Below, in pieces: positions 16,826-26,157 of a stretch of 64,000 nt of DNA. Numbering within the stretch: position 1 is the first letter of the stretch; every line of letters begins with the position of its first letter. Under the pieces are notes generated by a model, which did no database searches, was not told where the DNA came from, and was given only the letters and a program-made list of their open reading frames with translations. This DNA is from Neomegalonema sp. Its GTDB lineage: Bacteria > Pseudomonadota > Alphaproteobacteria > Rhodobacterales > Rhodobacteraceae. The DNA lies in assembly GCF_028688855.1 (NCBI RefSeq), contig NZ_JAQTXI010000007.1, positions 52,999 through 116,998 of the forward strand, read 5' to 3'. The translations under genes were made by a program, and so were the position numbers.

Positions 16826-16826
16826 C

Positions 16827-17630
16827 ATGACGGCCATCGCCTTGACCATCGCAGGCTCCGACAGCGGCGGAGGCGCCGGGATTCAAGCCGATCTCAAGAC
16901 CTTTTCGGCTCTGGGCGTCTATGGCGCGAGCGTGATCGTCGCGGTGACGGCTCAGAACACCCGCGCCGTCGCGGCGGTCGAGACGCTCTCGCCCGCGATG
17001 ATCCGCGCCCAGATCGCGGCGGTGCTGGAGGATCTCGAAGTCGGCGCGGTCAAGATCGGGATGCTGGGGACGCCGGAAGCCGTGCGGGCGGTGGCGGAAT
17101 CCTTGCGCGGCTGCGGGCTGCCCATCGTGCTGGATCCGGTGATGGTGGCGAAATCCGGCGATTCCCTGCTGACGGAGGAGGCCGTGGCGGCGCTCCGTGA
17201 GGAGCTGCTCCCTCTGGCGACCCTGCTGACGCCCAATCTGCCCGAGGCGGCGCGTCTGCTCGGCGTGGAGGAGGCGCGGAGCCTCGAAGAGCGCGAGGCT
17301 CAGGGCGAGGCGCTGCGGGCTCTGGGGCCGCGCTGGGCGCTGATGAAGGGCGGCCACGCCTCCGGAGAGCTCTGCGCGGATCTGCTCATGGGGCCGGAGA
17401 GGCGGGTCTTCTCGGCGCCCCGCATCGAGACGCGCAACACCCATGGCACGGGCTGCACGCTCTCTTCGGCCATCGCGGCGGGCCTGGCTCAGGGCCTCGT
17501 CATGACGGAGGCCGTGGAGCGCGCCCATGGCTGGCTCCATCAGGCGATCCGCGCCGCCGACGGCCTGAGAGTGGGGAAGGGGCGCGGTCCGGTGCATCAT
17601 TTCCATGCGCTCTGGCGGGCCGAGCCATGA
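16827..17630 (+). CDS. thiD: Hydroxymethylpyrimidine/phosphomethylpyrimidine kinase
   Basis: Phosphorylates HMP and HMP-phosphate to HMP-pyrophosphate, the pyrimidine half of thiamin. The 267-residue product shows the ribokinase-fold ThiD motifs: [20 protein letters not shown] at the N-terminus, QNT near 43, [15 protein letters not shown] (about 105-120), and the anion hole [18 protein letters not shown] (about 205-222). First gene of the thi operon, directly under the TPP riboswitch; its Shine-Dalgarno lies inside a predicted hairpin. An upstream in-frame start at 16611 would run through the riboswitch and is not credible. It overlaps thiO by ATGA. Confidence 0.95.
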   Translation: MTAIALTIAGSDSGGGAGIQADLKTFSALGVYGASVIVAVTAQNTRAVAAVETLSPAMIRAQIAAVLEDLEVGAVKIGMLGTPEAVRAVAESLRGCGLPIVLDPVMVAKSGDSLLTEEAVAALREELLPLATLLTPNLPEAARLLGVEEARSLEEREAQGEALRALGPRWALMKGGHASGELCADLLMGPERRVFSAPRIETRNTHGTGCTLSSAIAAGLAQGLVMTEAVERAHGWLHQAIRAADGLRVGKGRGPVHHFHALWRAEP

Positions 17631-18607
17631 GCCGACATCTGATCCTCGGGGCGGGAGTCATGGGGCTGGCCCTCGCCGCCGAACTCGTCGCGCGGGGACA
17701 TGAGGTCGAGATTCACGACCCGGCGCCGGATCTGGGCCCTCAGGCCTGTTCATGGTGGGCGGGGGGGATGCTGGCGCCCTTCTGCGAGCGGGAGGCCGCC
17801 GAAGAGCCCGTCTTGCGCCTCGGGCTGGAGGCCGCCGGTTGGTGGGAGCGTCAGACCGGACTCGTGACGCGGCGGGGGACTCTGGTCCTCGCCTTGGGCC
17901 GCGACCGCAGCGAACTGGCGCGTTTCGCCCGCCGGACCTCCGGCCATGAGGCGCAAGACGCCGAAGGGATCGCGACGCTGGAGCCCGATCTTGCGGGGCG
18001 TTTCGCCGGAGGGCTTTACTTCCCCGAGGAGGCGCATCTCTCTCCCCGCGAGGCCCTGCGCGAGCTGCGCCGCCGCCTGACCGCCCAGGGCGCACGCTTT
18101 CTGAGCGAGGCGCCTGCGGAGGCCGAAAGCCTGATCGACTGCCGGGGGCTGGCCGCGCGCGAGGCTCTGGCGGATCTGCGCGGGGTGCGCGGCGAGATGC
18201 TGATCCTGCGCTGTCCCGAGATCACGCTCAGTCGTCCCGTGCGGCTGCTGCATCCGCGGATTCCGCTTTACGTCGTGCCGCGCGGAGAGGGCGTCTTCAT
18301 GCTTGGGGCGACGATGATCGAAAGCGACCGTCCCGGCCCCGCGACGGCGCGTTCGGTGCTGGAGCTGCTCTCGGCCGCCTACGCCCTGCATCCGGCTTTC
18401 GGCGAAGCGGAGATTCTGGAGATCGGTTCGGGGGTGCGCCCCGCCTTCCCGGATAATCTGCCTCATCTGCGCCGCGAGGGCCGGATTCTCACCGCCAACG
18501 GCCTGCATCGCCATGGCTTCCTGCTCTCGCCCGCCATGGCCCGCATGGCCGCCGATCATCTGGAGACCGGCGCGATTCCCGAATTCATGGACAAGGCTCC
18601 CTCATGA
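17627..18607 (+). CDS. thiO: Glycine oxidase ThiO
   Basis: FAD-dependent oxidase that turns glycine into dehydroglycine (iminoacetate) for building the thiazole, using oxygen instead of the radical-SAM ThiH route. The N-terminus has the dinucleotide motif [21 protein letters not shown] with Asp at the end of strand 2 (EIHDPAP). DAO-family features are [13 protein letters not shown] (about 42-54) and the C-terminal [17 protein letters not shown], whose Arg/His region binds substrate carboxylate in relatives. At 326 residues it is slightly shorter than Bacillus ThiO (369). Its use implies aerobic thiamin synthesis. Overlaps thiD and thiS by four bases each. Confidence 0.9.
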   Translation: MSRHLILGAGVMGLALAAELVARGHEVEIHDPAPDLGPQACSWWAGGMLAPFCEREAAEEPVLRLGLEAAGWWERQTGLVTRRGTLVLALGRDRSELARFARRTSGHEAQDAEGIATLEPDLAGRFAGGLYFPEEAHLSPREALRELRRRLTAQGARFLSEAPAEAESLIDCRGLAAREALADLRGVRGEMLILRCPEITLSRPVRLLHPRIPLYVVPRGEGVFMLGATMIESDRPGPATARSVLELLSAAYALHPAFGEAEILEIGSGVRPAFPDNLPHLRREGRILTANGLHRHGFLLSPAMARMAADHLETGAIPEFMDKAPS

Positions 18608-18798
18608 AGATCATCCTCAACGGCGAGGCTCTGGAGACCTCCGCCGCCGACCTCGCCGAATTGCTGCGGGAACGCGGCTTCGGCCCGAAGGTCGCGACCG
18701 CCCGTCAGGGAGAATTCGTCCCGGCGGGGCTCCGCGCGGCGACGCCCCTTGCGGAAGGCGACCGCATCGAAGTCCTCGCGCCCATGCAGGGAGGCTGA
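18604..18798 (+). CDS. thiS: Sulfur carrier protein ThiS
   Basis: A 64-residue ubiquitin-fold sulfur carrier. The diagnostic C-terminal diglycine is present (EVLAPMQGG at the end), preceded by the beta-grasp start MKIILNGE and an EGDRIEVL strand. ThiF adenylates the terminal Gly so that it becomes a thiocarboxylate, which donates sulfur to ThiG. It overlaps thiO by ATGA and is followed by thiG after three bases, the standard order. Confidence 0.95.
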   Translation: MKIILNGEALETSAADLAELLRERGFGPKVATARQGEFVPAGLRAATPLAEGDRIEVLAPMQGG

Positions 18799-18801
18799 GC
18801 C

Positions 18802-19566
18802 ATGGCCCTCTTCTACGGCGTGGAGGTCGAAAGCCCGCTGATGCTCGGCACGGCGCGTTATCCTTCTCCGGCGGTGCTGGCCGAGGCCTTCCGCGCTTCG
18901 GGCGCCGGGATCGCGACGGTCTCCCTGCGGCGCGAGCAGGGCGGCGGACAGGATTTCTGGGCTCTGGTCCAGAGCTTGGGCGTGCGGATCCTGCCGAACA
19001 CGGCGGGTTGCCACAGCCTCCGCGAGGCGGTGACCACCGCCCATATGGCCCGCGAGCTCTTCGACACGCCCTGGATCAAGCTGGAGGTGATCGGCGAGGC
19101 CGACAGCCTTCAGCCCGACGTCTTCGCTCTGGTCGAGGCGGCGCGGATCCTCGTCGAGGAGGGCTTCGAGGTCTTCCCCTATTGCACCGAGGATCTGGTG
19201 GTCTGCGGCCGTCTGCTGGACGTCGGATGCCGCGTGCTGATGCCTTGGGGCGCGCCCATCGGCTCGGGGCTGGGGCTGAACAACCCCTATGGCCTGCGCA
19301 GTCTGAGGGCGCATTTCCCGGAAGTCCCGCTGGTGGTGGACGCCGGGATCGGCCTTCCCTCTCACGCCGCCCGCGCCATGGAGATGGGTTATGACGCGGT
19401 GCTGCTCAACAGCGCGGTGGCTCTGGCCGGAGATCCGGTGGGGATGGCGCGCGCCATGGCTCTGGCGGCCGAGGCCGGACGCGCCGCCTTCCGCGCCGAT
19501 CCCATGGAGCCTCGCGACATGGCTTCGCCCTCCACGCCTGTTCTGGGAAAGGCTTTTCTCTCATGA
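18802..19566 (+). CDS. thiG: Thiazole synthase ThiG
   Basis: Condenses 1-deoxy-D-xylulose 5-phosphate, dehydroglycine from ThiO and sulfur from ThiS into the thiazole phosphate. The 254-residue barrel protein carries [10 protein letters not shown] near the N-terminus, LPNTAGCHS (about 70), the imine-forming lysine in WIKLEVIG (about 92-99), [21 protein letters not shown] and the phosphate-binding [13 protein letters not shown] and LLNSAVALA. All catalytic landmarks are intact and the length is normal. Overlaps thiE by four bases. Confidence 0.95.
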   Translation: MALFYGVEVESPLMLGTARYPSPAVLAEAFRASGAGIATVSLRREQGGGQDFWALVQSLGVRILPNTAGCHSLREAVTTAHMARELFDTPWIKLEVIGEADSLQPDVFALVEAARILVEEGFEVFPYCTEDLVVCGRLLDVGCRVLMPWGAPIGSGLGLNNPYGLRSLRAHFPEVPLVVDAGIGLPSHAARAMEMGYDAVLLNSAVALAGDPVGMARAMALAAEAGRAAFRADPMEPRDMASPSTPVLGKAFLS

Positions 19567-20159
19567 GTTTGCCGCGCTTCTATCCGATCTTCGACTCCGC
19601 CGCCTGGTTCGCGCGGATGCTGCCTCTGGGGGTGCGGATGGCGCAATTGCGCGTCAAGGACCGCAGCGAGGCCGAGACCCGCGCCGAGATCCGCGCGGCG
19701 AAGGCGCTTTGCGAAGCTCATGGCGCGATCCTGATCGTCAACGACTATTGGCGGCTGGCCCTGGATGAAGGCTGCGACTGGCTGCACCTTGGTCAGGAGG
19801 ATCTCGACGCGGCGGATCTCGGGGCCGTCCGCCGCGCGGGGCTGAAGCTCGGGGTCTCGACCCATGATCAGGCCGAACTCGACCGGGCTCTGGCGCTGAC
19901 TCCCGATTACATCGCTCTGGGGCCGGTCTGGCCGACCATCCTGAAAAAGATGAAATGGCGTGAGCAGGGCCTTGATCGCGTGACTGAATGGAAAGCCAGG
20001 ATCGGCGGGATTCCTCTGGTCGCCATCGGCGGGCTGAACATCGCGCGGGCGGCTTCGGCCTTCGCGGCGGGCGCAGACGTGGTTTCGGTCGTCACCGACA
20101 TCACGCTCAACGCCGATCCCGAAGCCCGCGTCCGCGCCTGGCTGGAGGCGACCGCATGA
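19563..20159 (+). CDS. thiE: Thiamine-phosphate synthase
   Basis: Joins HMP-PP and thiazole phosphate to make thiamin monophosphate. The 198-residue TIM barrel contains [20 protein letters not shown], the [10 protein letters not shown] element, [18 protein letters not shown] and the phosphate-binding VAIGGLN. The [17 protein letters not shown] loop is typical of the alphaproteobacterial subgroup and differs from the GPxFPTxTK form of E. coli and Bacillus. The gene overlaps thiG and thiF by ATGA on each side. Confidence 0.9.
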   Translation: MSLPRFYPIFDSAAWFARMLPLGVRMAQLRVKDRSEAETRAEIRAAKALCEAHGAILIVNDYWRLALDEGCDWLHLGQEDLDAADLGAVRRAGLKLGVSTHDQAELDRALALTPDYIALGPVWPTILKKMKWREQGLDRVTEWKARIGGIPLVAIGGLNIARAASAFAAGADVVSVVTDITLNADPEARVRAWLEATA

Positions 20160-21124
20160 CGGATCGCTACGCCCGACAGATCATCCTCCCGGAAGTGGGG
20201 GCGGAGGGTCAGCGCCGCCTGAGCCGCGCCCGCATCCTGATGGTCGGCGCGGGAGGCCTGGGCGTTCCGGCGCTGCAATATCTGGTCGGGGCGGGGGTGG
20301 GAGAGGTGGTTCTCCTCGATCCGGATCGGGTCGAGGAGGGGAACCTTCATCGCCAGACGATCTACGGCCCCCATCTCGGGCGGCCCAAGGCCGAGGCGGC
20401 GGCGGAGTTCGCCCGCAGTCTGAATCCCGGGACGCGGGTCTCTCCGCGCGTCGAGCGGCTGACGCCCGCCAATGCGCCGGACCTGGTCGCCGCTGCGGAT
20501 CTCGTCCTCGATTGCGCCGACAGCCACGCCGCGAGCTATACGCTCTCGGACGCCTGCCTTAAAGCGGGCCGAGCATTGATTTCGGCTTCGGCTCTGGGGC
20601 TTTCGGGCTATGTCGGCGGCTTCTGCGGCGGCGCGCCCTCCTTGCGGGCGCTCTTCCCCGAGCCGACCGAGGCGGGCGCCACCTGCGCCACGGCGGGCGT
20701 TCTGGGGCCTGTGGTGGGGATGCTCGGGACGCTGCAAGCGCAGATGGCCTTGTCGGTCCTGCTGGGGCTGAAGCCTTCGCCTCTGGGCCAGTTGATCCGC
20801 TTCGAGATGCAGGGCTTCCGCTTCTCGGGCTTCCGCTTCGACGGCGCGCCGGAGCCCGCAGGGCCTCAGCCGCGCTTCATCTCGCCGGGCGCGATATCCT
20901 CCGGGGATTTCATCGTGGATCTGCGCGACGAAGCCGAGGCGCCGCGCCCCGTCCATCCTCGGGCGATGCGGCGGAGGGTCGAGGATTTCGGCCCCTCCGG
21001 CCCCGCCCCGAGCCCCGATCAGAGGGCGGTCTTCACCTGTCGTTCGGGTTTGCGGGCCTGGCGCGCCGCCGAGCTTCTGCGCGCCCGCTGGCCGGGCGAG
21101 ATCGCCCTGATCGCCGATCCTTAG
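20156..21124 (+). CDS. thiF: ThiF/MoeB-type adenylyltransferase fused to a rhodanese-like domain
   Basis: E1-like enzyme that adenylates the ThiS C-terminal glycine. The 322-residue product begins RYARQIILPEVGAEGQRRL. It has the ATP loop MVGAGGLGVPALQYL (about 28-42), the acidic DPDRVEEGNLHRQ and DCADSHAASY. The ThiF cysteine region GATCATAGVLGPVVGMLG is conserved. The C-terminal 90 residues are rhodanese-like, with FTCRSGLRAWRA as active-site loop, so sulfur may be delivered by the same polypeptide. I find no CxxC pair anywhere, although E. coli ThiF and MoeB hold a structural zinc with two. The stop codon coincides with the edge of a palindromic repeat. Confidence 0.85.
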   Translation: MTDRYARQIILPEVGAEGQRRLSRARILMVGAGGLGVPALQYLVGAGVGEVVLLDPDRVEEGNLHRQTIYGPHLGRPKAEAAAEFARSLNPGTRVSPRVERLTPANAPDLVAAADLVLDCADSHAASYTLSDACLKAGRALISASALGLSGYVGGFCGGAPSLRALFPEPTEAGATCATAGVLGPVVGMLGTLQAQMALSVLLGLKPSPLGQLIRFEMQGFRFSGFRFDGAPEPAGPQPRFISPGAISSGDFIVDLRDEAEAPRPVHPRAMRRRVEDFGPSGPAPSPDQRAVFTCRSGLRAWRAAELLRARWPGEIALIADP

Positions 21125-21220
21125 AGCCTTTTCCGATCCTGTCGGATCTTCAAACGCTCTCACTTCTTGCGTGGTCGCATTTTCGCGACGCGAAGCCGTT
21201 CGGCTTCGCTGGAAAATGCT
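21121..21220 (+). repeat. ~100-base palindromic repeat, copy between thiF and tenA
   Basis: Nearly identical to 54419-54520: by eye about 87% over 100 bases with two one-base gaps. It contains a long imperfect hairpin with arms GCATTTTC/GAAAATGC (from 21177) and an inner perfect CGAAGCCG/CGGCTTCG around TT, plus a second small stem CCGA/TCGG near 21133. It begins with the TTAG that supplies the thiF stop codon. The tenA Shine-Dalgarno lies just outside it. Confidence 0.9.
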
Positions 21221-21236
21221 CTTGAGGAGAAGATTC

Positions 21237-21941
21237 ATGACCGCTCCCGATTACGGCCGCGCCTTCGCGCTCTGGCGCGCGGCCTCTCCCGCATGGGAGG
21301 CCTATGTCCGCCATGATTTCGTCGAGGGGCTGAAGACGGGAGATCAGCCTCGGGCGGGTTTCCTGAACTATCTGAAACAGGATTATCTGTTCCTGCTGCA
21401 TTTCGCGCGGGCCTGGGCTCTGGCGGTGGCGAAGGCGGGCGATATCGAGGAGATGCGCGCCGCCAGCGACATGACTCAGGCCATCCTCGGCGAAACCGCC
21501 TTGCATGTCGGCTTCTGCGAGGCCGAGGGGATCCCCCGCGCCGAGATCATGGCCGCCGAGGAGGCGCTCCAGAACCTCGCCTATACGCGCTATGTGCTGG
21601 AGGCGGGCTATTCCGGCGATTTCCTCGATCTTCTGGCGGCTCTGGCGCCCTGCGTCCTGGGTTATGGCGAGATCGGCGCGCGGCTGAAGGCCGAAGCAGG
21701 CGAGACGCCCTATCGCGCCTGGATCGAGGCCTATGGCGCGGAGGATTATCAGAAGCATTGCCGCGAGGTCGGCGCCCTGCTCGACCGGGCTCTTGCGCGA
21801 CGTCTCGGGCCCTCGCCGGAGGCCTCGCCGCGCTGGCCGGATCTGACGCGGCGTTTCGCGACGGCGGTCCGTCTGGAGGCCGCCTTCTGGGATCTGGGCG
21901 CGGTCGCGGAGGGCGGGGCGCCCCGGGAGACGACGGCCTGA
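21237..21941 (+). CDS. tenA: TenA family thiaminase II / HMP salvage enzyme
   Basis: TenA hydrolyses amino-HMP breakdown products of thiamin to recover HMP. The 234-residue helical protein has the family segments FLNYLKQDYLFLLHFARAWA, ETALHVGFCE, and LAPCVLGYGEIG, whose cysteine marks the TenA_C subclass with the catalytic Cys. The end FWDLG is also typical. The ATG at 21237 follows GAGGAGA with good spacing; the longer open frame would start inside the repeat. It is separated from thiF by the palindromic repeat but stays co-oriented, so probably in the same riboswitch regulon. Confidence 0.9.
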   Translation: MTAPDYGRAFALWRAASPAWEAYVRHDFVEGLKTGDQPRAGFLNYLKQDYLFLLHFARAWALAVAKAGDIEEMRAASDMTQAILGETALHVGFCEAEGIPRAEIMAAEEALQNLAYTRYVLEAGYSGDFLDLLAALAPCVLGYGEIGARLKAEAGETPYRAWIEAYGAEDYQKHCREVGALLDRALARRLGPSPEASPRWPDLTRRFATAVRLEAAFWDLGAVAEGGAPRETTA

Positions 21942-21997
21942 AGCCTGCCCTTGAGGCCTGATCTCCGGGCGTCGCGCCCTCGGCGCCTTCAAAGTCG

Positions 21998-22030
21998 ATC
22001 TTGACGGAATCGGTAAGAAATTATAGGCGG
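21998..22030 (+). promoter_or_regulatory. Candidate promoter upstream of the TonB receptor
   Basis: TTGACG at 22001 resembles a -35 box, and an unusually AT-rich stretch (AAGAAATTATAG, 22015-22026) could hold the -10. It lies about 120 bases before the receptor start, after the end of tenA. I did not find a clear Fur- or RirA-type palindrome, so iron control cannot be claimed from this sequence. Confidence 0.3.
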
Positions 22031-22145
22031 GTCTATCCCTTCGGCGTATCCGGGCCTTTCGGCCTCTCCGGGGGGATTTCGCGCCAGCTCACGACGCCAG
22101 CCGCAAACAGTTTCGATCTTCAGGAAGAAGGTCGGGGAGGGTTTC

Positions 22146-24377
22146 TTGCGGCTGCGCCTTTCGCTTTCATCGCTTCTCATGTTCTCGGTCGCGCATCTCC
22201 CCTCGGGGGCGCTGGCGCAGGAGGCTCCGGCGCAAGACGCGCGGCGCGCTCCGGAAGGCCTCGTGATCACGCTGGAGCCGATCACCATCTACGCCGACCG
22301 CTCCGGCTCCACGGTCATGGACGTGCCCGGCAACATCACCGTCGTCGAGGGCGAGACCCTCGAAGAGCAGGGCGTCTCCGACATGAAGGAGCTGACGCGC
22401 TACATGCCCGGCGTGATCACCAGCTTCATGACCTCCGGCGCCGATCCCTTCGCCAGCTATGGCGGCTTCACCATCCGGGGCGTGGGCGGCAACCGCGTGC
22501 AGATGCTCGTCGACGGCTCGCGCATCGCCGAGCGCGTCGGCGACGGCACCCGCGATTATCTGGATTTCGGCTTCCTGCGTCAGGTGGACGTGGTGCGTGG
22601 TCCGGGCTCGGTGCTCTGGGGCGCGGACGCGCTCGGCGGCATCGTCGCGCTGGAGACGGTCGATCCCGAGGACGTCCTGCGCGGAGAGAAGCGCGCCGGA
22701 CGCCTCCGCATGTCCTACGACAGCCTGGACAGCGGCGCCGCCGGCTCCGGGCTCTTCGCCCAGGAGCTGACTCCGGATCTGAAGATCCTGCTCGGCGCCT
22801 CCCACAGCCGGGCCGAGGAGGCCCGCCTCTCCAAGGCGCGCGCCGACGGCGGCCTTTACGGCTGTCCGCGCCGGACGGATCTCGGGGCCACGCCCTGCAA
22901 CGAGCTGAACCCCACCGACAAGGAGACCACCCGCTTTCTGGGCAAGCTGGTCTACGAGCCCGACGACGCCCATCGGCTGGAGTTCGCCGCCGACGTCATG
23001 CGCCGCGAAATGGAGGTCGCCTATAACCAGGGCCTCACCGAGACCCTGCGCAGCTACGACCGGACCCAGGTCACCTCGCGCCAGCGTTACGGCCTCGAAC
23101 ACAGCTGGACGCCCTACGCCCCCTGGGTGGACGAGGTGGTCACGCGGGTTTCATATTCGCCGCAATCGGTGGATCGTCAGGGCCTGCGTCGCGACGTGGT
23201 CGGCGGCGTCGAGACCCGCACCCGCGACTTCACCCGCGTGGACGAGGATTTCCTCGAACTCGACGTCCAGGCGCGCAAGGATTTCACGGCGCTCGGCGCG
23301 GAGCACTCCGTGACCCTGGGCTTCGACGGCGACCACACGACGCTCGATTACGTCCGCTACAACGTCGCGAGCACGCCGGGCCTCCCCGACCGCACCACCT
23401 ATCCCACCAATTTCGCCGACGCCCGCACCACTCGCGCCGACGTCTTCGCGCAGGACCGGATTTCGCTCTTCGACCGCCGGCTGGAGATCACGCCGGGCCT
23501 GCGCTTCGCCACCTACAAGATCGATCCGCGTCCGCAGGCGCATTACAGCTATGTCGCGGGCGCCGAGCCCCACGCCATCGACAGCCGCAGGCTTCTGGGC
23601 AATCTCGGCGTCCTCCTGCGGCTGGACGACACATATTCGGTCTATGGCAAGGCGGCTCAGGGCTTCAAGATGCCCATGGCCTCGCAGTTGTTCACCTCTT
23701 CGGCGGGCCTCTCCTTCAACCAGACGCCCAATCCCGACCTCAGGCCGGAGAAGGTGAACAGCTTCGAGCTGGGTCTGCGCGGCCAGTATGACCGGGGGAA
23801 CTTCTCGGTCAACGGCTTCTTCGCCGATTACGACGACTTCATCCAGGGCTTCTACAACGTCCCCGGCACCAACGACTACACCAGCGTGAATCTGGATCAG
23901 GTGCGGATCTGGGGCGTCGAGGCCTCGGGAGACTGGCGCCTGAACGACCAGCTCAGCGCCAGCGCGGCGCTTTCCTGGCAGAACGGCGAGCAGCGCGCGG
24001 CCTCGGGCGCCGACTGGACGCCCCACAACGTCGCGCCCCTGACCGCCACCATCGGCCTCGCCTACGAGATTCCCCAGGCGGATCTGAAGCTTCAGCTCTT
24101 CGGCACCTTCGCCCAGGGCGTGAAGAAGGCCAGCGCCGAGAATCTCTTCAAGCCGCCGGGCTACGCCGTCTTCGACGCTCACGCGAACTGGGGCGTCACG
24201 GAGAACGCCAGCCTGAACTTCTCGGTGCTGAACATCTTCGACAAACGCTATTTCACGGCGCCTCTGCCCTATTCCTACACGCTTCCGGCGAATACGGCCG
24301 TGGCCATCACCAATCCTCTGGAGCTTCAGACCCAGCCGGGCCGGGAGTTCCGTGTGTCGCTCGACGTGAGGTTCTGA
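22146..24377 (+). CDS. TonB-dependent receptor, heme/hemoglobin type
   Basis: Outer-membrane receptor of 743 residues. The TTG start with GGGGAGGG just upstream gives a proper Sec signal (LRLSLSSLLMFSVAHLPSGALA). The plug (about 50-170) contains ELTRYMPGV, GFTIRGVGGNRVQMLVDGSR and VVRGPGSVLWGADALGGIV. The barrel has TDKETTRFLGKLVYEPDD and FKMPMASQLFTSS with NPDLRPEKVNSFELG, matching the FRAP/NPNL boxes of heme receptors. The C-terminus ends in an aromatic (VSLDVRF), as outer-membrane barrels do. First gene of a five-gene operon with an ABC transporter, a HemS/ChuX-like protein, ChaN and an FAD reductase. Heme is the best-supported ligand; a siderophore is the alternative. Confidence 0.8.
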   Translation: MRLRLSLSSLLMFSVAHLPSGALAQEAPAQDARRAPEGLVITLEPITIYADRSGSTVMDVPGNITVVEGETLEEQGVSDMKELTRYMPGVITSFMTSGADPFASYGGFTIRGVGGNRVQMLVDGSRIAERVGDGTRDYLDFGFLRQVDVVRGPGSVLWGADALGGIVALETVDPEDVLRGEKRAGRLRMSYDSLDSGAAGSGLFAQELTPDLKILLGASHSRAEEARLSKARADGGLYGCPRRTDLGATPCNELNPTDKETTRFLGKLVYEPDDAHRLEFAADVMRREMEVAYNQGLTETLRSYDRTQVTSRQRYGLEHSWTPYAPWVDEVVTRVSYSPQSVDRQGLRRDVVGGVETRTRDFTRVDEDFLELDVQARKDFTALGAEHSVTLGFDGDHTTLDYVRYNVASTPGLPDRTTYPTNFADARTTRADVFAQDRISLFDRRLEITPGLRFATYKIDPRPQAHYSYVAGAEPHAIDSRRLLGNLGVLLRLDDTYSVYGKAAQGFKMPMASQLFTSSAGLSFNQTPNPDLRPEKVNSFELGLRGQYDRGNFSVNGFFADYDDFIQGFYNVPGTNDYTSVNLDQVRIWGVEASGDWRLNDQLSASAALSWQNGEQRAASGADWTPHNVAPLTATIGLAYEIPQADLKLQLFGTFAQGVKKASAENLFKPPGYAVFDAHANWGVTENASLNFSVLNIFDKRYFTAPLPYSYTLPANTAVAITNPLELQTQPGREFRVSLDVRF

Positions 24378-24378
24378 C

Positions 24379-26157
24379 ATGAAGCTCTGGCGCGTTCTCA
24401 CCCGCATCCTGCGTCTGGCCTTTCTGGCCGCCTCGGGCGGCGGAGACCGGGGACGCGCCTTCTGGGGAGGGCTCGGCGCCTACGCCTTCATTCTGGGGCT
24501 CCAGTTCTTCGGAGTCTGGCTGTCGCTGCGGCTGATCGCCTGGAACAAGGCCTTCTACGACGCTCTCGGGCAGCTGGACGGCGCGGAGGCTCTGCGTCAG
24601 ATCGGCGTCTTCGGGCTGATCATCTCCTGTTCGGCGGGCAACTTCCTGCTCGGCGACTGGCTGCGCAAGCGGCTGCTCATGCGCTGGCGCGAGAACCTCA
24701 CCCGCGTGACGATGAGCCGTTGGCTGGAGGGCAAGGCCTATTGGCGGCTGCGCCCCGGCCTCTCGCCGACGCCCGTGGACAATCCCGACCAGCGTCTGGC
24801 CGAGGATTGCCGCCTCTTCATCCATCATCTGCTGGGCGAGAGTCTGGATCTGATCTCCAACATCGTGGCTCTGGTCTCCTATGTGGCGCTGCTCTGGAGC
24901 CTCTCGGCCTTTCCCCTGAGCTTCGTTCTGGGCGGAACGGAGATCAGCATTCCGCGCTACATGGTCTGGGCGGCCTTCATCTATGTGGCGCTCTCGACGC
25001 TGCTGACCCAGGGGCTCGGCGGCCCCCTGAAGGGGCTCTATTTCGCCCAGGAGCGCCGCGAGGCGGATTTCCGCCACGCCCTGGTGCAGATGCGCGAGAA
25101 CGCCACCGAGATCGCCGTCTCGGGCGGCGAGGCCGCCGAAAGGCGGCGTCTGGACGGGCTCTTCTCCGGGATCAAGGAGAACTGGCGGCGCCTCATCCGG
25201 CGAGAGCTGATCCTCGGCCTCTTCACGCGCCCCTATTTCCAGACGGTGCTCCGCATCCCGACCTTTCTCGCGCTGCCCGCCTATTTCGCCGGCGCCGTGA
25301 CGCTCGGCGGGTTGATGCAATTGGCTTCCGCCTTCTCCAACGTCGTGACGACGCTGAGCTGGTTCATCTTCTCCTACAAGGAGCTGGCGGCCTTCGTGGC
25401 GGTGTCGGAGCGTCTCGACGGATTGCTGAAGGCGGCGGAGACGCCCGAGCCTCTGCCTTCGGCGCCAGTGGCGATCCTCCGCGCGGCGAGCGGCGGGGAT
25501 TCCCTGCGGACTCACGGCCTGCGGCTCTTCACGCCGGAGGGCCGCGCTCTGGCCCCGACGCCCGACCTGAACCTGAAGCCCGCAAGCCGGACCTGGCTGG
25601 TCGGCCCCTCGGGCCAGGGCAAGAGCACCCTGCTGGCGGCTCTGGCGGGAGTCTGGCCCTATGGGGAGGGGCGGATCGAGCTTCCGGAAGGCCGGATGGA
25701 CTTCATTCCGCAAGGCGGCCATGTCTTCGCCGGAGGCCTGGCGGCCTCGGCCTGCTATCCCGAAGATCCAGCCGCTCTGGAGCCCGAGAAGCTGCGCCGT
25801 CTGCTTCTGCGGCTCGGGCTGGAGCATCGGGCGGATCGTCTGGAGGCTCCGGCGGCGGAATCGCTGCAAGGGCTCTCGATGGGCGAGCGGCAGCGTCTGG
25901 CCTTCGCGCGGGCGGTTCTCGCGCGGCCGGACTGGATCATCCTCGACGAGGCGACGAGCGGACTGGACCTCGGCGCCGAAACCGCGCTTCTTCGTCTGCT
26001 CCGCGAGGAGGCGCCGCAAGCGGCGATTCTGATGGTTTCGCATCGTCCGCCGGTCGGGCTCGGGCCCCATGACGTGATCCGGATCGGCGGAGAACTTTCC
26101 GACCCTCAAGACGAATCCCGGGATTCACCCCAGCCTGAAGCAAGGATGACCGCATGA
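24379..26157 (+). CDS. ABC transporter permease-ATPase of the SbmA/BacA-YddA type
   Basis: A 592-residue half-transporter with membrane domain and ATPase in one chain. The membrane part (about 1-340) has the SbmA/BacA-like signature DNPDQRLAEDC (about 134-144) after an NKAFYDALGQLDG loop. The ATPase (about 370-570) has Walker A GPSGQGKST, signature LSMGERQRLAFARAV, Walker B WIILDEATSGLD and the switch MVSHRPP. Relatives include peptide importers and the mycobacterial cobalamin importer Rv1819c. It starts one base after the receptor stop, so it is probably the inner-membrane step for whatever the receptor brings in. The usual binding protein and separate permease and ATPase genes are absent. 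Confidence 0.75.
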   Translation: MKLWRVLTRILRLAFLAASGGGDRGRAFWGGLGAYAFILGLQFFGVWLSLRLIAWNKAFYDALGQLDGAEALRQIGVFGLIISCSAGNFLLGDWLRKRLLMRWRENLTRVTMSRWLEGKAYWRLRPGLSPTPVDNPDQRLAEDCRLFIHHLLGESLDLISNIVALVSYVALLWSLSAFPLSFVLGGTEISIPRYMVWAAFIYVALSTLLTQGLGGPLKGLYFAQERREADFRHALVQMRENATEIAVSGGEAAERRRLDGLFSGIKENWRRLIRRELILGLFTRPYFQTVLRIPTFLALPAYFAGAVTLGGLMQLASAFSNVVTTLSWFIFSYKELAAFVAVSERLDGLLKAAETPEPLPSAPVAILRAASGGDSLRTHGLRLFTPEGRALAPTPDLNLKPASRTWLVGPSGQGKSTLLAALAGVWPYGEGRIELPEGRMDFIPQGGHVFAGGLAASACYPEDPAALEPEKLRRLLLRLGLEHRADRLEAPAAESLQGLSMGERQRLAFARAVLARPDWIILDEATSGLDLGAETALLRLLREEAPQAAILMVSHRPPVGLGPHDVIRIGGELSDPQDESRDSPQPEARMTA

